DNA of 23,238 nucleotides from an uncultured Lachnospiraceae bacterium (GTDB lineage Bacteria; Bacillota; Clostridia; Lachnospirales; Lachnospiraceae), in contig CARUOB010000050.1 in NCBI GenBank assembly GCA_949076555.1, forward strand, positions 1 to 23,238, given 5' to 3'. Shown here piece after piece: positions 1-7,498 of this stretch (position 1 is its first letter; each line of letters starts with the position of its first letter). The notes below the pieces were generated by a model, which saw only the letters and a list, made by a program, of their open reading frames with translations, did not search any database and was not told the DNA's origin. A program made the position numbers and the translations under genes.

Positions 1-50
1 TTGCCACAAACTCGATATGCGCAAAAAGCAGCGCAGAAATGGAGAAAACT

Positions 51-2408
51 ATGAAATTCACGGAAGGGTACTGGTTACGAAGCGAGAATATGACGCCATC
101 CTACGCGTCACAGGGGTTTTATGCGGAAAAGACAAAGAGAGGGATGCGCATTGTGGCGACGGAGCGAAAGATTTTAAACAGGGGAGACGCCCAGAACATC
201 ACCACAATCACCATTGACTTCATCGCCTTTGCCGAGAATAACATTCTGGTGAAGGCAAGGCACTATGAGGCATACGAGGACAGGGAGGCGAGGTTTGACT
301 TAAAAGGTCAAAATATGCCCTTTGATGTGGAGATTACGGACGATGAGGCGGTCATGACCAGCGGAGCGGTGACCGTGAGAGTCAATAGGCAAGAGGGAAC
401 CTATCGCTTCGAGGCGGAGGGAAAGGTGATCACGGAATGTGGGTTCCGGAATCTGGGCTATATCCGCTGGGCGAAGCAGCCGAGCACCATGTTCCCGAGG
501 GAGAATTATCTTTCCGAGCGCCATGAGCCCTATATGGTTACGGAGCTTTCCCTGAAAGCGGGCGAGCGGGTATACGGTCTTGGCGAGCAGTTTACGTCTT
601 TTGTGAAAAACGGGCAGGTGGTGGAGATGTGGAACGAGGACGGCGGCACCTCCTCACAGGTCTCCTACAAGAGTGTACCCTTTTATATGACAAACGAAGG
701 CTACGGGATCTTTGTGGATCACACCACGCCAGTTTCCTTTGAGGTCGCCAGCGAGAAGGTGGCGTATGTGGGCTTTTCCGTGCCGGGAGAAGAGCTGCGG
801 TATCACTTTATTTACGGGCCGACGCCGAAGGAGGTGCTGGTCAGATATACGGATATGACGGGGAAACCGGCGCTGCCGCCCGCATGGAGCTTCGGTCTTT
901 GGCTGACCACCTCCTTTAGCACCAAATACGACGAGGAGACGACCGGTTCTTTTATAGACGGGATGGCAGAGAGGGACATTCCCCTGCGGGTGTTCCACTT
1001 CGATTGTTACTGGATGAAGGCGCTGCACTGGTGTGACTTTGCGTGGGACGATGAGACCTTCTCCGACGTGGAAAATATGATGGCACGGTATAAGAAAGAG
1101 AAGAGGGTGAAAATCTGCGTCTGGATCAACCCCTATATCGCCCAAGGGACGCCCTTTTTCAGGGAAGGTATGGAGAACGGTTATTTTCTGATGCGCGCGG
1201 ACGGCAGAGGGGCGAAGCAGATTGATTTCTGGAATCCGGGCATGGCGGTAGTGGATTTCACCAACCCTGATGCGAAGGAATGGTATCTTGCCAAACTGAA
1301 AACCCTTCTCGATATGGGTGTGGACTGCTTCAAGACGGATTTTGGGGAGCGGATACCCGTTGACGTGACGTACCATGACGGGTCCGATCCCGTGAGTATG
1401 CACAACTACTATTCTTATCTCTACAACAAGGCTGTCTTTGAGATGCTGCGGGAAGAAAAAGGAGAGGGGGAGGCGGTACTCTTTGCCAGAAGCGCGACCG
1501 CCTGCTGTCAGCAGTTCCCGGTGCACTGGGGCGGCGACTGTTCGGCGTCCTACCCGTCCATGGCGGAGACGCTGCGGGGCGGTTTGAGTTTTGCCATGAG
1601 CGGTTTTGCCTTCTGGAGCCATGATATTTCCGGCTTTGAGAAGACGGCTTCGCCGGATATTTATAAGAGATGGGTGCAGTTTGGGATGCTGTCCTCCCAC
1701 AGCAGGCTGCACGGTTCCCAGAGCTACCGGGTGCCGTGGCTGTTTGACGAGGAGGCCTGTGATGTGCTCCGGTATTTTACCAAGCTCAAATGCCGTCTGA
1801 TGCCCTATCTTTACAGGCAGGCGGCGCTCTCCCACGAGACGGGCATTCCCATGATGCGCCCGATGGTGCTGGAGTTTTCGGAGGAACCCGGCGTAAAGGA
1901 CTTGGATATGCAGTACATGCTCGGCGATTCTCTTCTGACGGCGCCCATTTTCCGGGAGGACGGTGTGGGAGAGTATTATCTGCCGGAAGGAAAGTGGACG
2001 CACCTTCTAAGCGGGGCAGAGCGGGAAGGCGGCCGATGGTACCGGGAGACTTACGACTATTTCTCCCTGCCCCTCTTTGTGCGGGAAAATACACTGCTTG
2101 CCATGGGCGGCAATGAAAAACGGCCCGATTACGATTACACGGAAGGGCTGGAGCTGCACCTGTATGCGCTTGCAGACGGCGCGGAGGCATCCTGTGAGAT
2201 TACTGACTTATCTGGTCAAACAGTGATGACGGCAAAGGCATCCAGAAAGGGGGAGCGGATTTCCTTCGTGACGGACTGCCAGAAGAAGCAGCCCACACTT
2301 GTGATTCACGGCATGGAGGAGGTTTCCCTGGTGGAAAGCGGCGTGAAGGTTGTGAGAAAGATACGGGCAGAGCGGATGGCAGGAGATAAAAGTTATGTAA
2401 ACCCATAG
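51..2408 (+). CDS. yicI: GH31 alpha-xylosidase (YicI/XylS type)
   Basis: Glycoside hydrolase of family 31, predicted to release alpha-linked xylose from xyloglucan-type oligosaccharides such as isoprimeverose. No signal peptide is visible, so it probably acts in the cytoplasm. The N-terminus (MKFTEGYW) is typical of YicI-like enzymes. The beta-sandwich segment carries YGLGEQFTSF (about residues 175-184). The catalytic barrel has KTDFGERIP with the predicted nucleophile Asp430 and HWGGDC with the predicted acid/base Asp496. At 785 residues it has the usual YicI length. An in-frame ATG lies 12 bases upstream at 39, but I chose 51 because GGAG at 41-44 is well placed for it and the protein start then matches the family. 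Any upstream transport genes lie outside the window. The PAS gene follows after 39 bases. Alpha-glucosidase activity is the main alternative, but the KTDFGERIP motif favours xylosidase. Confidence 0.9.
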   Translation: MKFTEGYWLRSENMTPSYASQGFYAEKTKRGMRIVATERKILNRGDAQNITTITIDFIAFAENNILVKARHYEAYEDREARFDLKGQNMPFDVEITDDEAVMTSGAVTVRVNRQEGTYRFEAEGKVITECGFRNLGYIRWAKQPSTMFPRENYLSERHEPYMVTELSLKAGERVYGLGEQFTSFVKNGQVVEMWNEDGGTSSQVSYKSVPFYMTNEGYGIFVDHTTPVSFEVASEKVAYVGFSVPGEELRYHFIYGPTPKEVLVRYTDMTGKPALPPAWSFGLWLTTSFSTKYDEETTGSFIDGMAERDIPLRVFHFDCYWMKALHWCDFAWDDETFSDVENMMARYKKEKRVKICVWINPYIAQGTPFFREGMENGYFLMRADGRGAKQIDFWNPGMAVVDFTNPDAKEWYLAKLKTLLDMGVDCFKTDFGERIPVDVTYHDGSDPVSMHNYYSYLYNKAVFEMLREEKGEGEAVLFARSATACCQQFPVHWGGDCSASYPSMAETLRGGLSFAMSGFAFWSHDISGFEKTASPDIYKRWVQFGMLSSHSRLHGSQSYRVPWLFDEEACDVLRYFTKLKCRLMPYLYRQAALSHETGIPMMRPMVLEFSEEPGVKDLDMQYMLGDSLLTAPIFREDGVGEYYLPEGKWTHLLSGAEREGGRWYRETYDYFSLPLFVRENTLLAMGGNEKRPDYDYTEGLELHLYALADGAEASCEITDLSGQTVMTAKASRKGERISFVTDCQKKQPTLVIHGMEEVSLVESGVKVVRKIRAERMAGDKSYVNP

Positions 2409-2447
2409 AACGCCATTGGGCAGCGAAAATGGAAAAGAGGAGACTTT

Positions 2448-2828
2448 ATGAACAGCAGAGATTTATCACAATACTTTAAGAGTATCATAGACCAGGACAG
2501 GTGTGCTGTGGTGATCTGCAATCTGGCCCACGATATCATTTATATGAACCCCTCGGCGGTGGAGCGGTATGCGAAGCGGGGCGGCGCAGCCCTCGTGGGG
2601 CAGAGCCTTTTGGACTGCCATAACGGGCAGTCGGCGGAACTGATCAGAAAGGTAACGGCATGGTTCAGGGAGAGTACAGAGCACAACATCGTCCACACGT
2701 TTTACAATGAGAAGGAAAACAAGGATGGCTATATGGTCGCCCTGCGGGACGAGACGGGGACGCTGACCGGGTATTATGAGAAACATGAGTACCGGGATGT
2801 GGACAAGAGTGCGTTTTATGAGTTTTGA
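2448..2828 (+). CDS. Small stand-alone PAS-domain protein
   Basis: A 126-residue protein that is essentially one PAS fold. It has a short N-terminal helix (about 1-15), the core strand pattern CAVVICNLAHDIIYMNPSAVERY (about 19-41, quoted as CAVVICNLAHDI then IYMNPSAVERY), the segment LLDCHNGQSAELI (about 55-67), and terminal strands ending in GYYEKHEYRD. No kinase, GGDEF, helix-turn-helix or chemotaxis output domain is present, so it probably senses a ligand or a redox state for a partner protein. The DCHN..S segment resembles the CHPPKS-like motif of PAS domains in DUF438 proteins. The ligand cannot be read from sequence. The ribosome binding site GAGGAG precedes the ATG. The gene lies 39 bases after the xylosidase, so co-transcription is plausible, and it is followed by the inverted repeat in front of bioY. 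Confidence 0.75.
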   Translation: MNSRDLSQYFKSIIDQDRCAVVICNLAHDIIYMNPSAVERYAKRGGAALVGQSLLDCHNGQSAELIRKVTAWFRESTEHNIVHTFYNEKENKDGYMVALRDETGTLTGYYEKHEYRDVDKSAFYEF

Positions 2829-2863
2829 ATGAGAAGCGTGGAAAGAGCGTATATTTTAAGCTG

Positions 2864-2911
2864 AAAAGGACTTGTCAACCATGGGAACAACAGAGTTGAC
2901 AAGTCCTTTTT
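2864..2911 (+). promoter_or_regulatory. BirA-type operator, also a terminator-like hairpin
   Basis: A perfect 16-base inverted repeat: AAAAGGACTTGTCAAC (2864-2879) and GTTGACAAGTCCTTTT (2895-2910), separated by 15 bases. The inner half-sites TTGTCAAC and GTTGACAA with a 15-base spacer match the known BirA operator layout in Firmicutes (TTGTTAAC-N15-GTTAACAA type). The gene behind it, bioY, is a classic BirA target. The right arm ends in five Ts, so the RNA hairpin could also end transcription of the xylosidase-PAS unit. The -35 box of the bioY promoter lies inside the right half-site, so bound BirA-biotinyl-AMP would block RNA polymerase. The match is seen directly; BirA binding is inferred. 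Confidence 0.75.
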
Positions 2912-2924
2912 CGCGTGTTAAGAT
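2896..2924 (+). promoter_or_regulatory. bioY promoter (-35/-10)
   Basis: The -35 box TTGACA (2896-2901) and the -10 box TAAGAT (2919-2924) are 17 bases apart, a near-consensus housekeeping promoter. The -35 is part of the right half of the BirA-type inverted repeat, the expected position for repression when biotin is plentiful. Confidence 0.75.
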
Positions 2925-2976
2925 AACGTTACTGAGAAGAAAGGGAGCGTCAATGCACACGATGGGGAGGATGCTT

Positions 2977-3570
2977 ATGAACCGTGAAATGCGTGCAGAA
3001 TCAGAGAGAATGCAGACAGGGACAGCGAGGCGGAGAAAAACGTACGACATGGCATATATCGGTCTGTTTGTGGGTGTGATGACTGTCTGTTCCTGGATTT
3101 CCATTCCCACGGCGATTCCATTTACCATGCAGACCTTTGCGATCTTTCTGGCGGTGACGATACTGGGCGGGAGGCGCGGTACACTGGCGGTCGTCGTCTA
3201 TCTGCTGATCGGTATGGCGGGCGTCCCCGTTTTTGCGGAATTTTCCGCAGGGCCAAGAGTGCTCTTTGGCACCACGGGCGGATACCTCATCGGATTTGTC
3301 TTTGCCGCGCTGTTCATGTGGCTGATGGAGAGTCTGTTTGGCAGCAAGCTCTGGGTGCAGTTACTATCCATGCTTCTTGGCATGGTGATCTATTATATCG
3401 TCGGCACGATCTGGTTTATGATCGTGTATGGAAATACAAACGGGCCTGTGAGCCTTCTTACGGCCCTTGGCTGGTGCGTGATCCCCTTTGTGCTGCCTGA
3501 TCTGGTCAAGGTGGCGCTGGCGTTTAGTTTCGGCAATGCGTTGAGAAAGCCGCTGGCGAGGTTAGTGTGA
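2977..3570 (+). CDS. bioY: BioY biotin transporter, ECF S component
   Basis: Substrate-binding membrane subunit for biotin uptake. It normally works with the ECF energizing module (two ATPases and EcfT), which is not in this window. After an N-terminal Arg-rich cytoplasmic stretch there are about six hydrophobic segments. Family signatures include the conserved PFTMQTFAIFLAV segment, LGGRRGTLAV, YLLIGMAGVPVFAEF and GPRVLFGTTGGYLIGF. The protein is 197 residues from ATG 2977, which is preceded by a strong GGGGAGG six bases away. A second in-frame ATG at 2953 with GGGAG is also possible and would add eight residues. The BirA-type operator in front supports the biotin assignment independently. 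The stop codon lies inside a palindromic element that continues downstream. Confidence 0.93.
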   Translation: MNREMRAESERMQTGTARRRKTYDMAYIGLFVGVMTVCSWISIPTAIPFTMQTFAIFLAVTILGGRRGTLAVVVYLLIGMAGVPVFAEFSAGPRVLFGTTGGYLIGFVFAALFMWLMESLFGSKLWVQLLSMLLGMVIYYIVGTIWFMIVYGNTNGPVSLLTALGWCVIPFVLPDLVKVALAFSFGNALRKPLARLV

Positions 3571-3628
3571 GAAGTACTTCTAAAACGCAGCAGCATGCTG
3601 CCTCGCTAAGAAGTACTAAGTCTCACAC
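3565..3628. repeat. Palindromic element at the bioY stop codon
   Basis: A long imperfect inverted repeat. GTGTGAGA plus AGTACTTCT (3565-3581) pairs with AGAAGTACT, a 3-base bulge (AAG), then TCTCACAC (3609-3628). The loop itself holds a perfect 12-base palindrome, GCAGCATGCTGC (3590-3601). The bioY stop codon TGA (3568-3570) lies in the left arm. No T-run follows, so it is not a standard terminator. The shape is like a REP-type element, but only one copy is seen in this window. Confidence 0.6.
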
Positions 3629-3629
3629 A

Positions 3630-3657
3630 GGAGAATGCCTGAAAAGCGGCATTCTCC
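3630..3657. other. 10-bp hairpin without T-run, upstream of DUF1284 gene
   Basis: Perfect arms GGAGAATGCC (3630-3639) and GGCATTCTCC (3648-3657) with an 8-base loop, directly after the bioY palindromic element. The sequence that follows is GTATTAAAAAGG rather than a T-tract, so it may stabilise mRNA or weakly attenuate rather than terminate. The ribosome binding site of the next gene begins about 10 bases later. Confidence 0.5.
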
Positions 3658-3679
3658 GTATTAAAAAGGAGCATATAAA

Positions 3680-4048
3680 ATGGGTTACAGGATCAGGGCA
3701 CATCATGGCATGTGCTTTTCCTTTTTTCAGGGGAAAGGCTACAGCGGTGAATTTACGGAAAATATGTGGAAAATGAAGAGAAAACTGGCGCGCAATCCGG
3801 AGGTGATTCTGCTTGACAGGACGGACGACGTGTGTGCGCACTGTCCAAACAATCGGGAGGGGACCTGTATCTCGGCGGGAAAAGCGGATGAGTACGACAG
3901 GCAGGTGCTTGCCAGATGCGGGCTGACCGCCGGCTGCCAGATCAGATGGGAGGAATTTGCGCGCCTCGTGGAGGAACGCATCCTGTCCACCGGCTGCCGC
4001 GCAGAGATCTGCGGAGACTGCCAGTGGACGAACCTTTGCGGTCTATAA
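3680..4048 (+). CDS. DUF1284 family Cys-rich protein
   Basis: A 122-residue protein matching the DUF1284 pattern. It begins GYRIRAHHGMCFSFFQGKGYS and then FTENMWKMK, where the RAHH..C..FF.GKGYS block is the family hallmark (given here as two short pieces: RAHHGMC and FFQGKGYS). It has ten cysteines, including VCAHC (about 51-55), GTC, CGLTAGC and a C-terminal cluster GC..EICGDCQW..LC. This density suggests a metal or iron-sulfur site, but no function is established for the family and I do not assign one. The ribosome binding site AAGGAG lies eight bases before the ATG. It may be read from the bioY promoter. Its last six bases overlap the 3' end of the convergent asnA gene. Confidence 0.85.
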   Translation: MGYRIRAHHGMCFSFFQGKGYSGEFTENMWKMKRKLARNPEVILLDRTDDVCAHCPNNREGTCISAGKADEYDRQVLARCGLTAGCQIRWEEFARLVEERILSTGCRAEICGDCQWTNLCGL

Positions 4049-5053
4049 CAGTTGGATACCGTTTGCAAGAGCCTCTCTCGTCACTTCCTCCGGCCAGAGG
4101 GAACACTGCACCTCACCGATATGGGCCTTGCGAAGGAAGAACATACAGATTCTTGACTGTCCGATGCCCCCGCCGATGGTGAAGGGAAGGGTTTCGTCGA
4201 TGATCCCTTTCTGGAAAGGAAGAGCGGCCCGCTCCGGGCAGCCTGCCTTTTCAAGCTGGGAAAGCAGCGCGTCCTTATCCACACGGATTCCCATAGAAGA
4301 GAGCTCCAGCGCGATATCGAGCACAGGATAATAGACCAGAATGTCCGCGTTTAAGCTCCAGTCATCGTAGTCCGGCGCACGGCCGTCATGCTTTTCGCCG
4401 GATGCCAGAAGATCTCCGATCTGCATGAGGCAGACCGCGCCCTTTTCTCTGGTAATCAGGTATTCCCGCTCCTTTGGTGTCGTGCCCGGATACAGATCCT
4501 CAAGTGCCTGTGTGGTGATAAAAAAGATGTCATGTGGAAGGATCTCGTCTATGTAATCATACTGAATGGCCATGTATTTCTCGGTCTTTCTCAGCGCCTT
4601 GTAGACTGTTTTCACCGTCTCTTTCAGATAATCCATGCAGCGTTCTTCGCGGGAAATGACTTTCTCCCAATCCCACTGATCCACATAGATGGAGTGAATG
4701 TTGTCCGTCTCCTCGTCTCTGCGGATGGCGCTCATATCCGTGTAGAGTCCTTCCCCGTGGACAAAACCGTATTTGCCAAGAGCCATACGTTTCCATTTTG
4801 CCAGAGAGTGCACGATCTCGGCGGGAGAGTCGTCCTGCTCCTTGATGCCGAAGGTGACGGGACGTTCCACACCGTTTAAGTTGTCGTTCAGACCGGAGGA
4901 CGGCTCTACGAAAAGGGGTGCGGATACCCGCAGAAGACGAAGTCTCTCCGCAAGCTGTACCTGAAAAAAGTCTTTCACCGTCTTGATGCCGATCTGGGTG
5001 TCATGCAGATTCAGCGCAGACTTGTAATCGTTTGGGATAATTAAGTGTTCCAT
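4043..5053 (-). CDS. asnA: Aspartate--ammonia ligase (AsnA)
   Basis: Makes asparagine from aspartate, ammonia and ATP (AMP-forming), as a cytoplasmic enzyme with the fold of class II aminoacyl-tRNA synthetases. The 336-residue length is normal for the family. Recognisable segments include RLLRVSAPLFVEPSSGLNDN near the N-terminus (residues about 39-58), RPVTFGI, FVHGEGLYTDMSAIRRDE, HSIYVDQWDWEKVI and, near the C-terminus, TIGGGIGQSRICMFFL, which corresponds to the ATP-binding class II motif 3. The start is supported by GAGG six bases before the ATG on the minus strand. It is a single gene facing the DUF1284 gene, with a 6-base overlap at the 3' ends. No T-box or other tRNA-sensing leader was seen upstream. 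Confidence 0.95.
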   Translation of the reverse strand: MEHLIIPNDYKSALNLHDTQIGIKTVKDFFQVQLAERLRLLRVSAPLFVEPSSGLNDNLNGVERPVTFGIKEQDDSPAEIVHSLAKWKRMALGKYGFVHGEGLYTDMSAIRRDEETDNIHSIYVDQWDWEKVISREERCMDYLKETVKTVYKALRKTEKYMAIQYDYIDEILPHDIFFITTQALEDLYPGTTPKEREYLITREKGAVCLMQIGDLLASGEKHDGRAPDYDDWSLNADILVYYPVLDIALELSSMGIRVDKDALLSQLEKAGCPERAALPFQKGIIDETLPFTIGGGIGQSRICMFFLRKAHIGEVQCSLWPEEVTREALANGIQLL

Positions 5054-5191
5054 AGCTTACCTCGCTTTTTTGTGGGTTTTCTTCTATATATTTAACCGCT
5101 TTTACGGCAGGAAAGCAAGAAAAAGTTTTGCTGTGTCTTTTCATTTTGTTGTATCCACTGTAAAAAGTTTCCAATCCCTCTCACGGAAGAC

Positions 5192-5220
5192 AGTATAACA
5201 GAACTTCTGGCGCGTTTCCA
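5192..5220 (-). promoter_or_regulatory. Possible asnA promoter
   Basis: On the minus strand, TGGAAA (complement of 5215-5220) and TATACT (complement of 5192-5197) are 17 bases apart. The -10 is good and the -35 is a four-of-six match. It would give a leader of about 130 bases. A weaker alternative, TTGCTT with TAAATA, lies closer to the gene. Confidence 0.35.
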
Positions 5221-5258
5221 GTACGGCTTCAGTGATTTCATGGCAGGCGAAATCCCTC

Positions 5259-5287
5259 TTGTGAACAGAAAAAACCTGTGGTAAAAT
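5259..5287 (+). promoter_or_regulatory. Promoter of the chemotaxis receptor gene
   Basis: TTGTGA (5259-5264) and TAAAAT (5282-5287) with a 17-base spacer, about 30 bases before the ATG. This looks like a housekeeping promoter; no sigma-28 (flagellar) pattern was recognised. Confidence 0.5.
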
Positions 5288-5318
5288 ATTTTCGAAAAAA
5301 ACAGAGGGGGAAATTCTT

Positions 5319-7343
5319 ATGAGATTTTTTGCAAATCGAAAGCTGGCTACTCGTATCGGCATCATTACCACAGCGCTTATTTTTGCGGGGATGTTTCTGC
5401 TCTGGTTTATTGTTTCCAACCGCGTATCCCTGATGGTTGAAAACAGCATTACCAACCAGATGATTGACGTTGTGGAGTCAAGAGCTTCCATTATCAATGA
5501 CTATGTGGCGTCTGCGGAGGAATACATGGCAGCATTTGGCTTAAGCAGCGATGTGCGAAACTGCTTAACCACCCAGGACCCGGCCGTTATCGAGCGGGGA
5601 CAGAAGTACACGGAGGAATTTGCGGCCATCAAAGGGATCTTCGAGGGACTCTACATCGCCACGCCGGACACACATGTCCTGACGCACACGAACAGAAATG
5701 TGGTTGGCATCACGACCAGAGAAGGCGACTCCTTAAAGGAGTTTCAGCAAACCATTCTGGCGGGGCCGGAGCTTACCAATCTGGGTATTATGGAATCACC
5801 GGGAAGCGGAAGCATGATTATATCCATGTATGATCCCATTTTTGACGGCGATGAGTGCATCGGCTATGTGGGGGCAGGCGTTTACGCCAGCGGGCTGATG
5901 GACGCACTGCTGAATCTGAATATGGAAGGGCTGCCAAACAGTGAATATGTGTTTTTGAACGTGGACACAGGCACCTACCTTTACCATTCGGATGAGTCTC
6001 TTTTGAATACGGAGACAACCGATCCCGGTTATCTGGAAATCATCCGTCTGATCAAGGAGAAGAAAGACACCCAGGCAGGCACTTACCTGTATCAGGATGA
6101 GAACGGTGTGAATCAGATGGTTGTCTATAAATATCTGCCGGACCGCAACTGGGTATTTATGGTACACGATGACGCGGAGGAAGTTTACAGGGAAGTGGAA
6201 ACCGTGGGAGGCACGGTCGGCGTCCTCTGTGCAGCCGTTGCGCTTATTATTATTTTTGTGACCCTGTTGATTTTGTACAGGGAAGGCAGGGAGCTCATGG
6301 TAATGGAAGGCGCTATCCGGCGTCTCGGAAATCTGGAGCTGTCTGCGGACAGCGGATTAGAAAGTTTTTACGGGCGAAATGACGAGATCGGTATGATTGC
6401 GCAGACGATTCACCATGTATGCGACTGTCTGCGGAAAACCATTGATGATATCGGCCGGATCTTAGGAGAAATGGCGGCCGGCAACATTGCCGTGGACGTG
6501 GAGAAAAACGAAGGGTATTACATAGGAGACTTCCGGGTGCTGTCGGAGAGTCTGAAAAGCATCCGCAACCATCTGACGGACGTGATGCGGGATATCACCA
6601 GCATAGCGCATCAGGTGAACAACGGCGCGGACGAGGTGGCGGAGGGCGCCCAGGATTTGTCGCAGGGTACAATGCAGCAGAAACTTTCCATCAACGGGTT
6701 GGTTTCCAATATCACGGACATTACGGAACAGATCCAGAACAGCGCCGCCCGCTGCAGCAATGCCAGTGAACTTGTGGACAGGGCAATCGGCTATGCGGAG
6801 GAAGCGGACAGGAAGATGGAGCAGTTGTCGGCGGCGACGAGGAATATTGACGAGTCCTCCGCCCAGATCAGTAGCATTGTAAAGACCATCGAAGATATCG
6901 CCTTCCAGACCAATATCTTGGCGTTAAATGCGTCTGTCGAGGCGGCCAGAGCAGGGGAGGCAGGAAAAGGATTCGCCGTGGTTTCCGGCGAAGTGCGCAG
7001 CCTCGCTTCCAAGTCTTCTCAGGCGGCGCAAAACACAGGCGTGCTGATCAACCGCTCGACGAGCAGCGTGAAGTCCGGAACCGAGTCCACGGGGGACGCC
7101 ATATCCGCGATGCAAGTCATCAGCGAGTGTGTTCAGTCGATTAAGAAATTGATGGATGAAATTGCCGCTGCCAGCGTGCAGCAGTCCGAGATGATCGTCT
7201 CTGTGGAAAACAGGATCAAGGAAGTTTCCAGAGTCATCGAGACGAACTCGTCGGCGGCCGAAAAGAGCGCGGAGGTTTCCAATGAACTGTCCGGCCAGGC
7301 GAAGACGCTGAACCGCCTGATCAGCCAGTTCCGTATCCAGTAA
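5319..7343 (+). CDS. Methyl-accepting chemotaxis protein with extracellular Cache-type sensor
   Basis: A membrane receptor of 674 residues that would control CheA/CheW. The order is: N-terminal transmembrane helix (about 13-33), extracellular sensor (about 35-290) with a Cache-like pattern including the second-lobe segment DRNWVFMVHDDAEEVY (275-290), second transmembrane helix (about 298-320), HAMP-like linker (about 320-430), and a long coiled-coil signalling domain. The highly conserved tip runs from IAFQTNILALNASVEAARAG (527-546) into KGFAVVSGEVRSLA (550-563). No CheR-docking pentapeptide is seen at the C-terminus. The ligand cannot be told from sequence; Cache domains commonly bind amino acids or organic acids. 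The start is fixed by GAGGGGG eight bases before the ATG. No other chemotaxis genes are in the window, so this is an orphan receptor gene. Confidence 0.92.
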   Translation: MRFFANRKLATRIGIITTALIFAGMFLLWFIVSNRVSLMVENSITNQMIDVVESRASIINDYVASAEEYMAAFGLSSDVRNCLTTQDPAVIERGQKYTEEFAAIKGIFEGLYIATPDTHVLTHTNRNVVGITTREGDSLKEFQQTILAGPELTNLGIMESPGSGSMIISMYDPIFDGDECIGYVGAGVYASGLMDALLNLNMEGLPNSEYVFLNVDTGTYLYHSDESLLNTETTDPGYLEIIRLIKEKKDTQAGTYLYQDENGVNQMVVYKYLPDRNWVFMVHDDAEEVYREVETVGGTVGVLCAAVALIIIFVTLLILYREGRELMVMEGAIRRLGNLELSADSGLESFYGRNDEIGMIAQTIHHVCDCLRKTIDDIGRILGEMAAGNIAVDVEKNEGYYIGDFRVLSESLKSIRNHLTDVMRDITSIAHQVNNGADEVAEGAQDLSQGTMQQKLSINGLVSNITDITEQIQNSAARCSNASELVDRAIGYAEEADRKMEQLSAATRNIDESSAQISSIVKTIEDIAFQTNILALNASVEAARAGEAGKGFAVVSGEVRSLASKSSQAAQNTGVLINRSTSSVKSGTESTGDAISAMQVISECVQSIKKLMDEIAAASVQQSEMIVSVENRIKEVSRVIETNSSAAEKSAEVSNELSGQAKTLNRLISQFRIQ

Positions 7344-7431
7344 CAGCACAGATCATAACAGATAGGAACAGGTATGCATCGGTTAACGGATACGAACAGG
7401 TGTAACAGATGTGAATAGACATGAAAAAAAT

Positions 7432-7475
7432 ATCCCGGAAGGCCGTCTTGGAAATCCAATGACTGCTTCCGGGAT
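7432..7475. terminator. Bidirectional terminator between chemotaxis receptor and NSS transporter
   Basis: Perfect 10-base arms ATCCCGGAAG (7432-7441) and CTTCCGGGAT (7466-7475). There is a T-run on the right (TTTTT up to 7479) and an A-run on the left (about 7424-7430), so the hairpin can end transcription of both convergent genes. Confidence 0.85.
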
Positions 7476-7498
7476 TTTTATTCTCGTGACGTCCTGCT

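Noticed and set aside
654..2003. A 449-codon open frame on the minus strand
   Set aside because: It lies antisense to the GH31 gene, whose catalytic motifs are intact. The translation is rich in His, Arg and Pro and resembles no family; it is a shadow frame of GC-biased codons.
5054..5318. T-box or other riboswitch upstream of asnA
   Set aside because: No T-box sequence (TGGNACCGCG-like), no terminator/antiterminator pair and no known riboswitch core was recognised.
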